DNA of 64,000 bases from DAHUXD01 sp963805495 (GTDB lineage: Bacteria; Acidobacteriota; Thermoanaerobaculia; UBA5066; Gp7-AA6). Of the stretch, positions 37,520-45,858 are shown piece after piece (within the stretch, counting starts at the first letter, position 1; the number at the start of each line of letters is the position of its first letter). Under the pieces are notes generated by a model. It was not told the origin of the DNA. It searched no databases and saw nothing but the letters and a program-made list of their open reading frames with translations. The stretch lies in contig CAWDUQ010000001.1 in assembly GCA_963805495.1 (NCBI GenBank), forward strand, positions 1,054,001 through 1,118,000, written 5' to 3'. The translations under genes were made by a program, and so were the position numbers.

Positions 37520-39934
37520 TCATGGAAGATCGAAGGCATTGAACAGAAACGCCGCCATCTGGCCCCGCGTCACGTTGTTGAGCGGACAGTAGTTGCCGCC
37601 CCCGCAGCCGCCCGTGACCCCCTCCGCGGCGAGCTGCTCGATCCAGGGGCTGAACGGGGAAGCGCAGTCGACGTCGCCGAAGTCGCCGTCGCAGGGCGGG
37701 GGTACGTACGACGCCCCGTGCAGAGCCTTGAGGATGAAGACCGCCATCTGGTCGCGCCGGACGGGGTTGACCGGACAGTAATTGTCGCCGCCGCAGCCTC
37801 CCGTGATGCCCTCCTCGGCGAGCTGCTCGATCCAAGGCGCGAAGCCGGAGCTGCACGGAACGTCGTCGAAAACACCCGTGCAGGGCGGCGGCGTGTAGCA
37901 AATCCCGTACTTGGCCTTCAGCAGGAACACCGCCATCTGCTGGCGGAGCGTCGGCTGATTGATGCCGTAGTTCCCGCCGCCTACCCCGGCCGTGATGCCG
38001 TTGGCGACGAGGCTCGTGATCTGCGTGTAGAACTGACTGCCGGGGATGTCGTTGAAGTTCGCGATCCATGCGTTGGGCAGGGTTCCGGAGGCACCGCCGC
38101 CGGGATTCGCGACCGTCAGATGGTTGATCGTTCCGGCCGGGAGCGCCGGAATGTTCGCCGTGATCGTGGTCGGATTGTCGACGACGACTCCCGTCGCGGG
38201 GACTCCACCGATCGTGACCGTCGCGCCCGGCTCGAACGCGAGGCCGCGGATCTGCGCCCCGATGACGCCGCTCGGAGGTCCGGACACGGGGTCGAGCGAG
38301 AGCACGAAGCGCGGCGAAAGCTCGGACGTCTCGCCGGACGGGCTCGTGGCCGTGGCCGTGATCGGCGATCCGTTCACGACGACGACCGCGAGAACCTCGT
38401 TGAAGGCCGCGTTGCCGGACCCGTCCGTCGTGACTTCGATCGAGCCGATGTAGGTCTTCGCCTCGTCCTGCTCCTGCGGGCGGCCGTTGCACGCGGGGTT
38501 GGAATAGAAGTCGACATCGAAGGTGGTCGAGGGCGTGCTCTGGAGCGTTCCGGCGATCGTGGTATTCGCGCCTCCGTAGGTCACCGAGGAGATCAGCGGA
38601 TAGTTCTGGTAGCCGTTCGGGCCGCCATCCGCGTCTCCGGCATCGTTGATGTTGACGCCCAGATCGAAGAGATTGCCGCCGGTGAGGTCGATGGCGAGGC
38701 CGCTGTTGGCCTGGATCCCGGCGTTGTCGAAGATCGAGTTCCCGCGCACGGAGGCGTTGACGCCGTGGACCACGACCCCCGCCCAGCCGCGGTTGTACGC
38801 GATGATGTTGCCCTCGCCGGGGCCGATGCCACCGATCGTGTTGTTCGAGCCGCCGACCTTGATGCCCCAGTAGCCGTTGGCGAGGCGGACGGTGCCCGTG
38901 GCGTCGGTTCCGACCTGGTTGCCCTGGACGACGTTGCCGTCGCCACTGAGCTCGATTCCCGAGTCGATCGCCCCGCCGACGCGGTTGCCCGCCCCGGCGG
39001 CGGAGCCGCCGATCGTGTTGTTGTTGGAGCCGTTGTTGACGGTGATGCCGACGGAAGTCACGGCGATGACGATCGTGCCCGTGACGTCGAGCCCGACGAA
39101 GTTGCCCACGATCTGGTTGCCCGTGCCGTTGACCAAGATCGGGCCGGCGAACATGTTGCGGGCGGCGGCCGTCGTGCCGCCCACGACGTTGTTGCTGCCT
39201 CCGCCGGTGCCCATCGCCAGCGGACCGTCCGGGACGATGTAATGCAGGCCCGTGAGGTCCGTGCCGACCAGGTTGCCGGCGACGAGCGAATTCGAGACCG
39301 GCTGCGTGATCCCCAGCCCGAAGGCGATGTGATCGGCGAACAGGCTGGAGCCGGAGATCAGGTTCCGCGCCGCGGGCGTCGTCCCGCCGATCCGGGCGTT
39401 CGTCTGAGAGCGTGGATTGACGCCGCCACCGTACGGCGCGAGTGCCGCCGTTCCGGCCGCGTCGGTGCCGATGAAGCAGCCCTCGAGAACGAAATTGGAG
39501 TGCGCGCCCGTGGTCGCGACCGCCTTGTCGGTACACCGGTTGACGACGAGGCCGCGGACCGTGACGTCGTCGGCCGCGGCGAAGAGGCACGGCGCGGCGC
39601 CGGCGTTGGTCCCGTCGATCTCGATGCGAAGGACGGTGTTGAGGCCCTGGCCGGCCGGGTTCGTGTTGGCCGAGGCCCCCGACTGCGTGTAGCCGTCGAT
39701 CGTCACGGGGCCCGTGATGGTCGGCAGCGGGGAGGCCGGCGCGATCGTGTGGACGCCCGAACCCACAATGGCGAAGGCGATCGCGTCCGCTCCGGGATTG
39801 GCATTGGCGTCCGTGATCGCCTGACGGAGGGTCCCGGCTCCCGAGTCGGCGGTCGACGTCACGGTGTACGTGGTCGCGCCACCGAGGGCGGCGACCCCGG
39901 ACAGGATGGCGGTGAGGCCGAGTCGCTGGAGCAT
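37520..39934 (-). CDS. Secreted beta-helix/IPT/SLH protein (array gene N)
   Basis: An 804-residue protein from ATG 39934 (AGGAGG eight bases upstream) with leader MLQRLGLTAILSGVAALGGA, very like that of gene M. The helix occupies about 30-450 and is rich in Asn turns (NNTIGGSAAGAGN, GNQVGTDATGT). The beta-sandwich reads VDFYSNPACNGRPQEQDEAK and ends SGETSELSPRFVLS, a further departure from NTSEFSQ. The IPT domain contains GAQIRGLAFEPGATVTIGG, parallel to gene M. SLH loops are GVGGGNYG, GCGGDNYC and GCGGGNYC. The last repeat is preceded by CDGDFGDVDCASPF, and the protein ends FLFNAFDLP. It is 101 bp upstream of M in transcription order, and the pair looks like a tandem duplication. Confidence 0.93.
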   Translation of the reverse strand: MLQRLGLTAILSGVAALGGATTYTVTSTADSGAGTLRQAITDANANPGADAIAFAIVGSGVHTIAPASPLPTITGPVTIDGYTQSGASANTNPAGQGLNTVLRIEIDGTNAGAAPCLFAAADDVTVRGLVVNRCTDKAVATTGAHSNFVLEGCFIGTDAAGTAALAPYGGGVNPRSQTNARIGGTTPAARNLISGSSLFADHIAFGLGITQPVSNSLVAGNLVGTDLTGLHYIVPDGPLAMGTGGGSNNVVGGTTAAARNMFAGPILVNGTGNQIVGNFVGLDVTGTIVIAVTSVGITVNNGSNNNTIGGSAAGAGNRVGGAIDSGIELSGDGNVVQGNQVGTDATGTVRLANGYWGIKVGGSNNTIGGIGPGEGNIIAYNRGWAGVVVHGVNASVRGNSIFDNAGIQANSGLAIDLTGGNLFDLGVNINDAGDADGGPNGYQNYPLISSVTYGGANTTIAGTLQSTPSTTFDVDFYSNPACNGRPQEQDEAKTYIGSIEVTTDGSGNAAFNEVLAVVVVNGSPITATATSPSGETSELSPRFVLSLDPVSGPPSGVIGAQIRGLAFEPGATVTIGGVPATGVVVDNPTTITANIPALPAGTINHLTVANPGGGASGTLPNAWIANFNDIPGSQFYTQITSLVANGITAGVGGGNYGINQPTLRQQMAVFLLKAKYGICYTPPPCTGVFDDVPCSSGFAPWIEQLAEEGITGGCGGDNYCPVNPVRRDQMAVFILKALHGASYVPPPCDGDFGDVDCASPFSPWIEQLAAEGVTGGCGGGNYCPLNNVTRGQMAAFLFNAFDLP

Positions 39935-40002
39935 GCAGCAATCCTCCTGACCCTGACTCGACAAAATGTCGGGCCGGGTGCCAGCAGACTATCCGCGCAG
40001 TG

Positions 40003-42417
40003 CTACGGAAGAGAGAACGCCTTGACGATGAACGCCGCCATCTGGCCCCGCGTGTTGATGTTGCCGGGGCAGTAGTTGCCGCCGCCGCAACCGCCGGTGA
40101 TTCCCTCGGCCGCGAGCTGCTCGATCCACGGGGCGAAGGAGGACGGACAGGTCACGTCGGCGAAGACGCCGGCGCAGGGGGGCGGCGTGAAGCCGGAGCC
40201 GTACTTGGCCTTGAGCAGGAAGACGGCCATCTGGGCGCGGGTGACCGGGTTGAGCGGGCAGTAGTTGCCGCCGCCGCATCCGCCGGTGATGCCCTCGGCG
40301 GCGAATTGCTCGATCCACGGCGAGAAGTTCGACGAGCAGGGAACGTCCGAAAAGACGCCCTGGCAGGGGGGCGGGGTATAGCAGACGCCGTGCTCGGCTT
40401 TCAGCACGAAGACCGCCATCTGCTGGCGCGTGACGTTGTTGTTCGGGCCGTAGTTGCCTCCGCCGATGCCGGCCGTGATGGCGCCAGCCACCAGCTTCGA
40501 GATCAGGGTGTCGAAGAGACTGCCCTTGGCCACGTCGGAAAAGCGCGACACGTACCCGTTGTGGAGGGTGTCGGTCACACCGCCGGAATTCGTCACGACG
40601 ACGTCGTAGACGCCTCCGGGAGTGAGCGCCGGGCCCACGAAATTGATTTTCGTTTCCGAAGAGAGGTCGATGGCGACGGGAGAGCCGCCGACCGTCACGA
40701 CGGACCCGGCGTCGAACATCTGGCCGAAGAGGGACTGGCTGGCCGTGTCTCCGGCGCCGCCGACCCCCGGGGCGATGCGGAAGGCGATGCCCGGGAAGAG
40801 CTCGGACGTGTTGCCGAGCGGATCCGTCGCCGTTCCCGTCACCGGGGCGCCGGCGTCGATCGGAGCAAGGAGAAGCACGTTGAAGGTCGCGTCTCCCGAG
40901 GCGTCGGTTGTCACCTGCGCGGAGCCGAGGTACGTCTCGGCCTGCGGCAGATCGCGCGGGCGGCCGAGGCAGGCCGGGTTGGAGTAGAAGTCGAGGTCGT
41001 ACAGCGTCGAGGCGTGGCTGTTGAGCGTTCCGATGATGCGCGTGCCCCCGGCCTCGGGGACGGCCGAAGTGATCATCGGATAGTTCTGAAACTCGTTGCC
41101 GCTCTGCGTGTCGCCGTCGCCCGGGTCGTTGGGGTTCGGTCCGTTGGGCGTCGAGCTGAAATTGAGATCGATCGCCATGCCGACGCCGTTCGAGCCGACT
41201 CCTCCCACGCCGTTGCCGAAGATGCGATTGCCGCGGATGGGATTCCGGGTCGCGAAGGAACCGACGAGCAGGCCGACCCATCCGTTGAAAGCGATGACGT
41301 TGGCTTCGCCGGCACCGGTCCCGCCGATCGCGAGGTTGCTCGTGGCCACGTTGGCGCCCATGATCCGATTGCCGAAGTTGCGGGTGGCGGTGGTGTCCGT
41401 GCCGACGAAGTTGCCCTGGAAGATCACGGGCCTGGCGAGCAACACCCCGTAATCGAATCCGCCGATCACGTTGCCTTCGCCGGGACCGGTCCCGCCGATC
41501 TTGCTGCCGGTCGTGGTCTGACCCCCTTCCTCGATGCCCGTGTCGCCGCCCGGGATGACTCCCGTCTGCATCGCGTCGACCCCGATGAAGTTGCCCTGGA
41601 TCGTCGTCGCCTTGCCGTCGAGCTTGATCCCGGTGTTGTAGCCGACAATGACGTTGGCGGCGCCCGCGGCCGAGCCGCCGATGAGAACCGCGCCGTTCAG
41701 GGAGTACGCCATGATTCCGATGCCGCCGGCCAGGCTCGCGATCCGTCGGGCGCCCGTCGCGTCCGTGCCGACCAGATTTCCCTGGACGACGCCGGATGTG
41801 GACGAGCCTGTCACGTCGATTCCGATGTTGCCGCTCGGGGAAACCAGGTTGCGCTCGGCGGGCTGTAGGCCGCCGATGCGGACGTTCAAGCCGTAGACAT
41901 AGACGCCGACCGCGGAGTCGGTCGAGGTCAGTCCGTCGATGGTCGTACCGAGGTAGCAGCCCTCGACGACCAGGTTGGAAGTATTGAAGCTGGTGTCGGC
42001 GTCGACCTGGCCCCCGCCGAACCCGTGGATCGCGAGGCCACGGATCGTGACGTTCTGCGTCTGGATCCGCAGGCCGGCGTTCAGGGACGACTGGCCCGCG
42101 ATCTCGATCTTCAGGACCGTGTCCAGGCCCTGGCCCACCGGCTGGGTGTTCGGCGACGCGCCCGGTTGGGTGTAGCCGTCGATCGTCACGGCGTCGGTGA
42201 TCGATGGCAGCACGGTCGACGGGGTGATCGTCTGAACGCCCGAACCGACGATGTTGAAGGCAATCGTGTCGGCCCCGGGGTTCGCGTTGGCGTCGAGGAT
42301 CGCCTGGCGGAGCGTCCCGGCTCCCGAGTCGGCGGTCGAGGTCACCGTGTACGTTGTGGCCAGGGCCGTCCCGGCGACCAGAAATGCGGCGAGCGCGAGG
42401 CGAATGGTGTGCGGCAA
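40003..42417 (-). CDS. Secreted beta-helix/IPT/SLH protein (array gene O), head of block 2
   Basis: An 804-residue protein. TTG 42417 is chosen because AGGAGG lies five bases upstream and the following LPHTIRLALAAFLVAGTALA is a signal peptide. The open frame extends to the sigma-factor region but has no leader there. Helix turns include GNLVGTDATGA, GNFIGVDAMQT and GNFVGTDTTAT. The beta-sandwich has LDFYSNPACLGRPRDLPQAE and TATDPLGNTSELFPGIAF. The IPT domain is the most divergent of the array: PGVGGAGDTASQSLFGQMF, with no GGT. SLH loops are GIGGGNYG, GCGGGNYC and GCGGGNYC. As first gene of block 2 it is divergent from the second sigma factor across 70 bp, making it a likely target of that regulator. 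Confidence 0.92.
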   Translation of the reverse strand: MPHTIRLALAAFLVAGTALATTYTVTSTADSGAGTLRQAILDANANPGADTIAFNIVGSGVQTITPSTVLPSITDAVTIDGYTQPGASPNTQPVGQGLDTVLKIEIAGQSSLNAGLRIQTQNVTIRGLAIHGFGGGQVDADTSFNTSNLVVEGCYLGTTIDGLTSTDSAVGVYVYGLNVRIGGLQPAERNLVSPSGNIGIDVTGSSTSGVVQGNLVGTDATGARRIASLAGGIGIMAYSLNGAVLIGGSAAGAANVIVGYNTGIKLDGKATTIQGNFIGVDAMQTGVIPGGDTGIEEGGQTTTGSKIGGTGPGEGNVIGGFDYGVLLARPVIFQGNFVGTDTTATRNFGNRIMGANVATSNLAIGGTGAGEANVIAFNGWVGLLVGSFATRNPIRGNRIFGNGVGGVGSNGVGMAIDLNFSSTPNGPNPNDPGDGDTQSGNEFQNYPMITSAVPEAGGTRIIGTLNSHASTLYDLDFYSNPACLGRPRDLPQAETYLGSAQVTTDASGDATFNVLLLAPIDAGAPVTGTATDPLGNTSELFPGIAFRIAPGVGGAGDTASQSLFGQMFDAGSVVTVGGSPVAIDLSSETKINFVGPALTPGGVYDVVVTNSGGVTDTLHNGYVSRFSDVAKGSLFDTLISKLVAGAITAGIGGGNYGPNNNVTRQQMAVFVLKAEHGVCYTPPPCQGVFSDVPCSSNFSPWIEQFAAEGITGGCGGGNYCPLNPVTRAQMAVFLLKAKYGSGFTPPPCAGVFADVTCPSSFAPWIEQLAAEGITGGCGGGNYCPGNINTRGQMAAFIVKAFSLP

Positions 42418-42487
42418 GGGTGCCTCCTGTCGCTTCTCTCGGCAAAAAGAACCGGCGGGGGCCATTTCGCTACAATTGGCAACATCC
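42418..42487. promoter_or_regulatory. Short divergent promoter region between gene O and the second sigma factor
   Basis: This 70-bp divergent gap must hold promoters for both directions. On the plus strand TACAAT (42471-42476) is a good -10 match 12 bp before the sigma-factor ATG, which would leave almost no leader. No consensus -35 is visible at the right distance. The compact spacing makes shared control of the two directions plausible. Confidence 0.4.
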
Positions 42488-43081
42488 ATGACGAGCCAAC
42501 CTCCGGACCCGAGGCCTGAAGAGGTCACGGGCCTCCTGCGCGCCGCCGAGGCCGGTGACCGGGAGGCGTTGGATCGCGTCTTTTCCGTACTTTACGGGGA
42601 GCTGCGGGCAATCGCCCACCGCCAGCTTCTCGGGGCGCCGGCCGAGCAGACCCTGTCGACCACCGCCCTCGTCCACGAGGCCTATCTCAAGCTCTCGCGG
42701 GGCGCGGGCTGGACGGCGAAGGACCGCCAGCACTTCTTCTCGCTCGCCGCGCGGGCGATGCGGATGATCCTCGTCGACCAGGCCCGCTCGCGCACCCGAC
42801 AGCGGCGCGGCTCGGGGAAACGGCCCCTCGACCTCGAGAACGTCGAGATCCCGGTCGAGGAGCGCGCCGCCGAGATCGTTGCGCTCGACGAGGCGCTCGT
42901 TCGGCTCGGAGAAGTCGACGGCGAGCTCGCGCAGATTGTCGAGTGGCGGTTCTTTGCGGGGCTCTCGGTGGAGGAGATCGCGGAGATGTCGGGCCGGTCG
43001 GAGCGGACGGTCAAGAGGCACTGGCAGGCGGCCCGCGCGTTCCTGTACCAGGAGCTGTCCACGCCGGGATCGGAGTCGTGA
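42488..43081 (+). CDS. ECF-type RNA polymerase sigma factor, TIGR02999-like (pair 2)
   Basis: A 197-residue protein from ATG 42488. Region 2 is represented by VLYGELRAIAHRQLLG, TTALVHEAYLKLSRG and HFFSLAARAMRMILVDQARS. Region 4 is represented by VEWRFFAGLSVEEIAEMSGR and RTVKRHWQAARAFLYQEL. It is clearly related to the sigma factor at 18600 but well diverged: for example, STTALVHEAYLKL here against QPTAVVHEAYFRL there. The two pairs are therefore not a recent duplication and may recognise different promoters. Its stop overlaps the GTG start of the kinase (GTGA). A basic stretch, RSRTRQRRGSGKR, lies between regions 2 and 4. Confidence 0.94.
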   Translation: MTSQPPDPRPEEVTGLLRAAEAGDREALDRVFSVLYGELRAIAHRQLLGAPAEQTLSTTALVHEAYLKLSRGAGWTAKDRQHFFSLAARAMRMILVDQARSRTRQRRGSGKRPLDLENVEIPVEERAAEIVALDEALVRLGEVDGELAQIVEWRFFAGLSVEEIAEMSGRSERTVKRHWQAARAFLYQELSTPGSES

Positions 43082-45849
43082 ACGCCGGAGGGCGCTGGAC
43101 CGAGGTCCGCGCGCTCTTCGAGGAGCTCGTCGAGCTTCCCCCGTCCGAGCGCGAGCGCCGGATCGCGGCGCTGCCCGACCCGGAACTCGCATCGCGGGTG
43201 TCCCGCCTGCTCGCCGCGGATTCCGAGGCGGGGCGGTTTCTCGAGACGCCCGCCGTCGGCGTCGCCGGAGGCCTCTTCGAGGGGCTCGCCGGGACCGAGG
43301 CCGAGGCGCCGCCTCCCGAGCGCATCGGGCCCTGGCGCGTACTCGGGCGTCTCGGCCGCGGCGGCATGGGGGAGGTTCTCCTCGGCGAACGCGCCGATGG
43401 CCTCTTCGAACAGAAGGTCGCGATCAAGCTGCTCCGGCACGGGATGGCCTCGGACGAGGTCCTCGAGCGCTTCTCGCGGGAGCGCCGGATCCTGGCGAGA
43501 CTCGAGCACCCGCACATCGCGCGTCTTCTCGACGGCGGGGCGACCGACGACGGGCGGCCGTACTTCGTCATGGAGCTCGTCGAAGGCGAGCCGATCACGG
43601 ATTACTGCCGGGCCCGGGATCTGTCCGTGGAGAATCGGCTGCGGCTGCTCCAGGACTGCTGCGACGCAGTCGCCGCGGCGCACCGCAACCTCGTCGTGCA
43701 CCGGGACCTGAAGCCCTCCAACGTCCTCGTCACGAAGGACGGACAGGTCAAGCTCCTCGACTTCGGGATCGCGAAGCTGCTCGGTCCAGACGAGACGGGC
43801 GAGGCGGTCGCGGAGACGCGGACCGAGCTTCGCCTGCTGACCCCCGCCTATGCCGCGCCCGAGCAGATCTTCGGCGAGCCCGTGACGACGGCGACGGACG
43901 TCTGGGCGCTCGGCGCCCTCGCGTACGAGCTATTGACCGGCACGCTGCCGCAGAAGCGGGAGAGCCGGTCGGCCTCCTCCCTCGCCGCGTCGGCAGCGGA
44001 CGACGTGACGGAGCGCCCGAGCCAGCGAGTCGGTCGGGAGCCGCTCGGCGCGCTTCCGCTGCGCTCGCCGACCGAAGGAGACCGGCGGCGCCTCGTGAGG
44101 CGCCTTCGCGGCGACCTCGACAACGTCCTCCTCGCGGCGCTGCGGCGGGCGCCCGAGCGCCGCTACGGCTCGGTGACGGCATTCGCCGGCGACCTGCGCC
44201 GTCACCGCGAGGGCCAGCCGGTCAAGGCGCGGCCGGACACCATCGGATATCGCCTCGGCAAGTTCGTGCGGCGCAACCGGATCGTCGTCGCCGCCGGGAT
44301 TCTCGTTCTCGCGTCCCTCGTGGCCGGTCTGGGCGTCGCGGCCTGGCAGGCGCGCCGCGCGGAGGCGCACGCGAAGGCGGCGGCCGCGGCCGCGCGGCGG
44401 GCGGAAGGCGTCAAGGAATTCCTGATCGGCCTCTTCGAGGTCGCCGATCCCGAACAGGCGTCCGGCGGGTCGGTCACGGCGAGCGAGCTGCTCGACCAGG
44501 CCGGCAAACGCCTGCATACGGAGCTCGCGTCGGAGCCCGACCTCCAGTCGGACCTTCTCGAGGCCGTGGCACGAATCGACAAGGGCCTCGGCCGGCTCGA
44601 CACGGCCGAAGACCTGGCGAAGCGATCGCTCGCCATTCGCGAGAAGGTCCTTCCCCCCGGCGACGCGGCCATCGGCCGGAGTCTCGCGACGCTCGGCGCC
44701 GTCCGGATGTCGAAGGGCCAGCTCGACGATGCCGAGAAACAGATCACGGCGGCGCTCGTCATTCTGGAGGCGAAGGAGCCGCCCGACAGCCTCGCCACGG
44801 CGCGCGCCCGGAGCGACTTCGCCCAGGTGCGCTTCTGGAAGGGCGACGCGGTCCGAGCCGAGAAGGACGAGCGCGGGGTCTACGACACTTACCGCCGCGT
44901 CCTCGGCGACGAGAACGCCCAGACGGCGATGCACCTGCGCAACCTCGGCGTTCTGCTGGACGAGCTCGATCGTCTGGACGAAGCCGAGAAGGCCTACCGC
45001 GACTCCCAGGCCGTGCTCGTGCGCCAGCTCGGGCCGGACCACGTCAACCTCGCGTACAGCTACCTGAACCTCGCCGTGCTGCTGGGCGGACGGCGCAATC
45101 AGCCGGCCGAGGCCGATGCGCTCTACAAGCGCACGCTCGAGATCCGGCGCAAGGCGCTCGGGCCGAAGCATCCGACCGTCGGCCAGGCGCTTCAGCTCTC
45201 GGCGCTCTTCTACCTGAACCAGGGCCGGCTCGAGGAGTCCGAGGCCGCCTATCGCGAGGCACTGGCGATCTTCTCCGGGATCGACCCGAAGCACTTCGAG
45301 GTCGGCAAGTGCAAGAACGGCCTGGCGCTCATCGCCTCCCGGCGCGGCCGCTATGCCGAGGCCGAGGCCATGATGGCGGAGGTCGAAACCCTCTTCCGCG
45401 AGGTCCTCGGCGAGAAGCACCCTTTCACCTGGCAGGTCCGCGGCAACCGCGCGACGCAGATCGGGTTGCAGGGCCGGCTCGAAGAGGAGGAAACACTCGA
45501 GCGGGAGGTCGCGCAGAAGCTCGAGGAGTTGAACGGCAGGGGCTCGGGCGAAGCGCTCGACGCGCGCGCGCGGCTGGCGGAGACCCGGCGCAAGCGCGGA
45601 AATCCCAACGAAGCCCTGCCCGTGCATCGGGAGGTCCTCGCGGCCGTGGTCAAGATGGAGGGCGAGGACAGCACCTGGGTCGCGATGCTCCGCTACCAGG
45701 TCGCGGCGGACCTCCTCGCGGCCGGCAAGCCGGAGGACCGGGCCGAGGCCAAGGCCCTGCTCGACCGCGCCCTCGCCGTGCTCGAAAAGCAGGCCCCGCC
45801 CCACCAGCGGCTCGCCGAGGTCCAGGCCCTCCGCAAGAGCACCGGCTGA
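43078..45849 (+). CDS. Membrane Ser/Thr protein kinase with TPR repeats (pair 2)
   Basis: A 923-residue protein from GTG 43078, overlapping the sigma-factor stop by four bases. After an N-terminal helical segment (WTEVRALFEELVELPPSE) comes the kinase domain (about 85-380). It has GRGGMG (93-98), VAIK with Lys117, HRDLKPSN (208-215), DFG (228-230) and APEQ, all intact. A membrane span lies at about 401-422. The C-terminal 480 residues contain recognisable TPR units, for example ATLGAVRMSKGQLDDAEKQI and AYSYLNLAVLLGG, and resemble kinesin-light-chain-type repeats. Compared with the kinase at 19184 the TPR part is longer and more regular, which suggests a different partner or signal. It converges with array gene P, leaving only nine bases between stops. 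Confidence 0.95.
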   Translation: MNAGGRWTEVRALFEELVELPPSERERRIAALPDPELASRVSRLLAADSEAGRFLETPAVGVAGGLFEGLAGTEAEAPPPERIGPWRVLGRLGRGGMGEVLLGERADGLFEQKVAIKLLRHGMASDEVLERFSRERRILARLEHPHIARLLDGGATDDGRPYFVMELVEGEPITDYCRARDLSVENRLRLLQDCCDAVAAAHRNLVVHRDLKPSNVLVTKDGQVKLLDFGIAKLLGPDETGEAVAETRTELRLLTPAYAAPEQIFGEPVTTATDVWALGALAYELLTGTLPQKRESRSASSLAASAADDVTERPSQRVGREPLGALPLRSPTEGDRRRLVRRLRGDLDNVLLAALRRAPERRYGSVTAFAGDLRRHREGQPVKARPDTIGYRLGKFVRRNRIVVAAGILVLASLVAGLGVAAWQARRAEAHAKAAAAAARRAEGVKEFLIGLFEVADPEQASGGSVTASELLDQAGKRLHTELASEPDLQSDLLEAVARIDKGLGRLDTAEDLAKRSLAIREKVLPPGDAAIGRSLATLGAVRMSKGQLDDAEKQITAALVILEAKEPPDSLATARARSDFAQVRFWKGDAVRAEKDERGVYDTYRRVLGDENAQTAMHLRNLGVLLDELDRLDEAEKAYRDSQAVLVRQLGPDHVNLAYSYLNLAVLLGGRRNQPAEADALYKRTLEIRRKALGPKHPTVGQALQLSALFYLNQGRLEESEAAYREALAIFSGIDPKHFEVGKCKNGLALIASRRGRYAEAEAMMAEVETLFREVLGEKHPFTWQVRGNRATQIGLQGRLEEEETLEREVAQKLEELNGRGSGEALDARARLAETRRKRGNPNEALPVHREVLAAVVKMEGEDSTWVAMLRYQVAADLLAAGKPEDRAEAKALLDRALAVLEKQAPPHQRLAEVQALRKSTG

Positions 45850-45858
45850 AGCTTCCCG

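Noticed and set aside
33477..37592. Very long plus-strand open frames (up to about 1370 codons) opposite the array genes
   Set aside because: They are antisense shadows of GC-rich coding DNA. Their translations are Arg/Asp/Val-rich without domains or leaders, and they run across several minus-strand genes and gaps.
34968..39941. An apparent 1657-codon minus-strand gene spanning genes M and N
   Set aside because: The upstream half is the wrong phase of gene N. Gene M has its own ribosome site and signal peptide at 37418. The same applies to the long frames running from P into Q and from Q or R into the next gene.
45850..45858. A terminator between the second kinase and gene P
   Set aside because: Only nine bases separate the two stops and no hairpin can be drawn that is not inside coding sequence.
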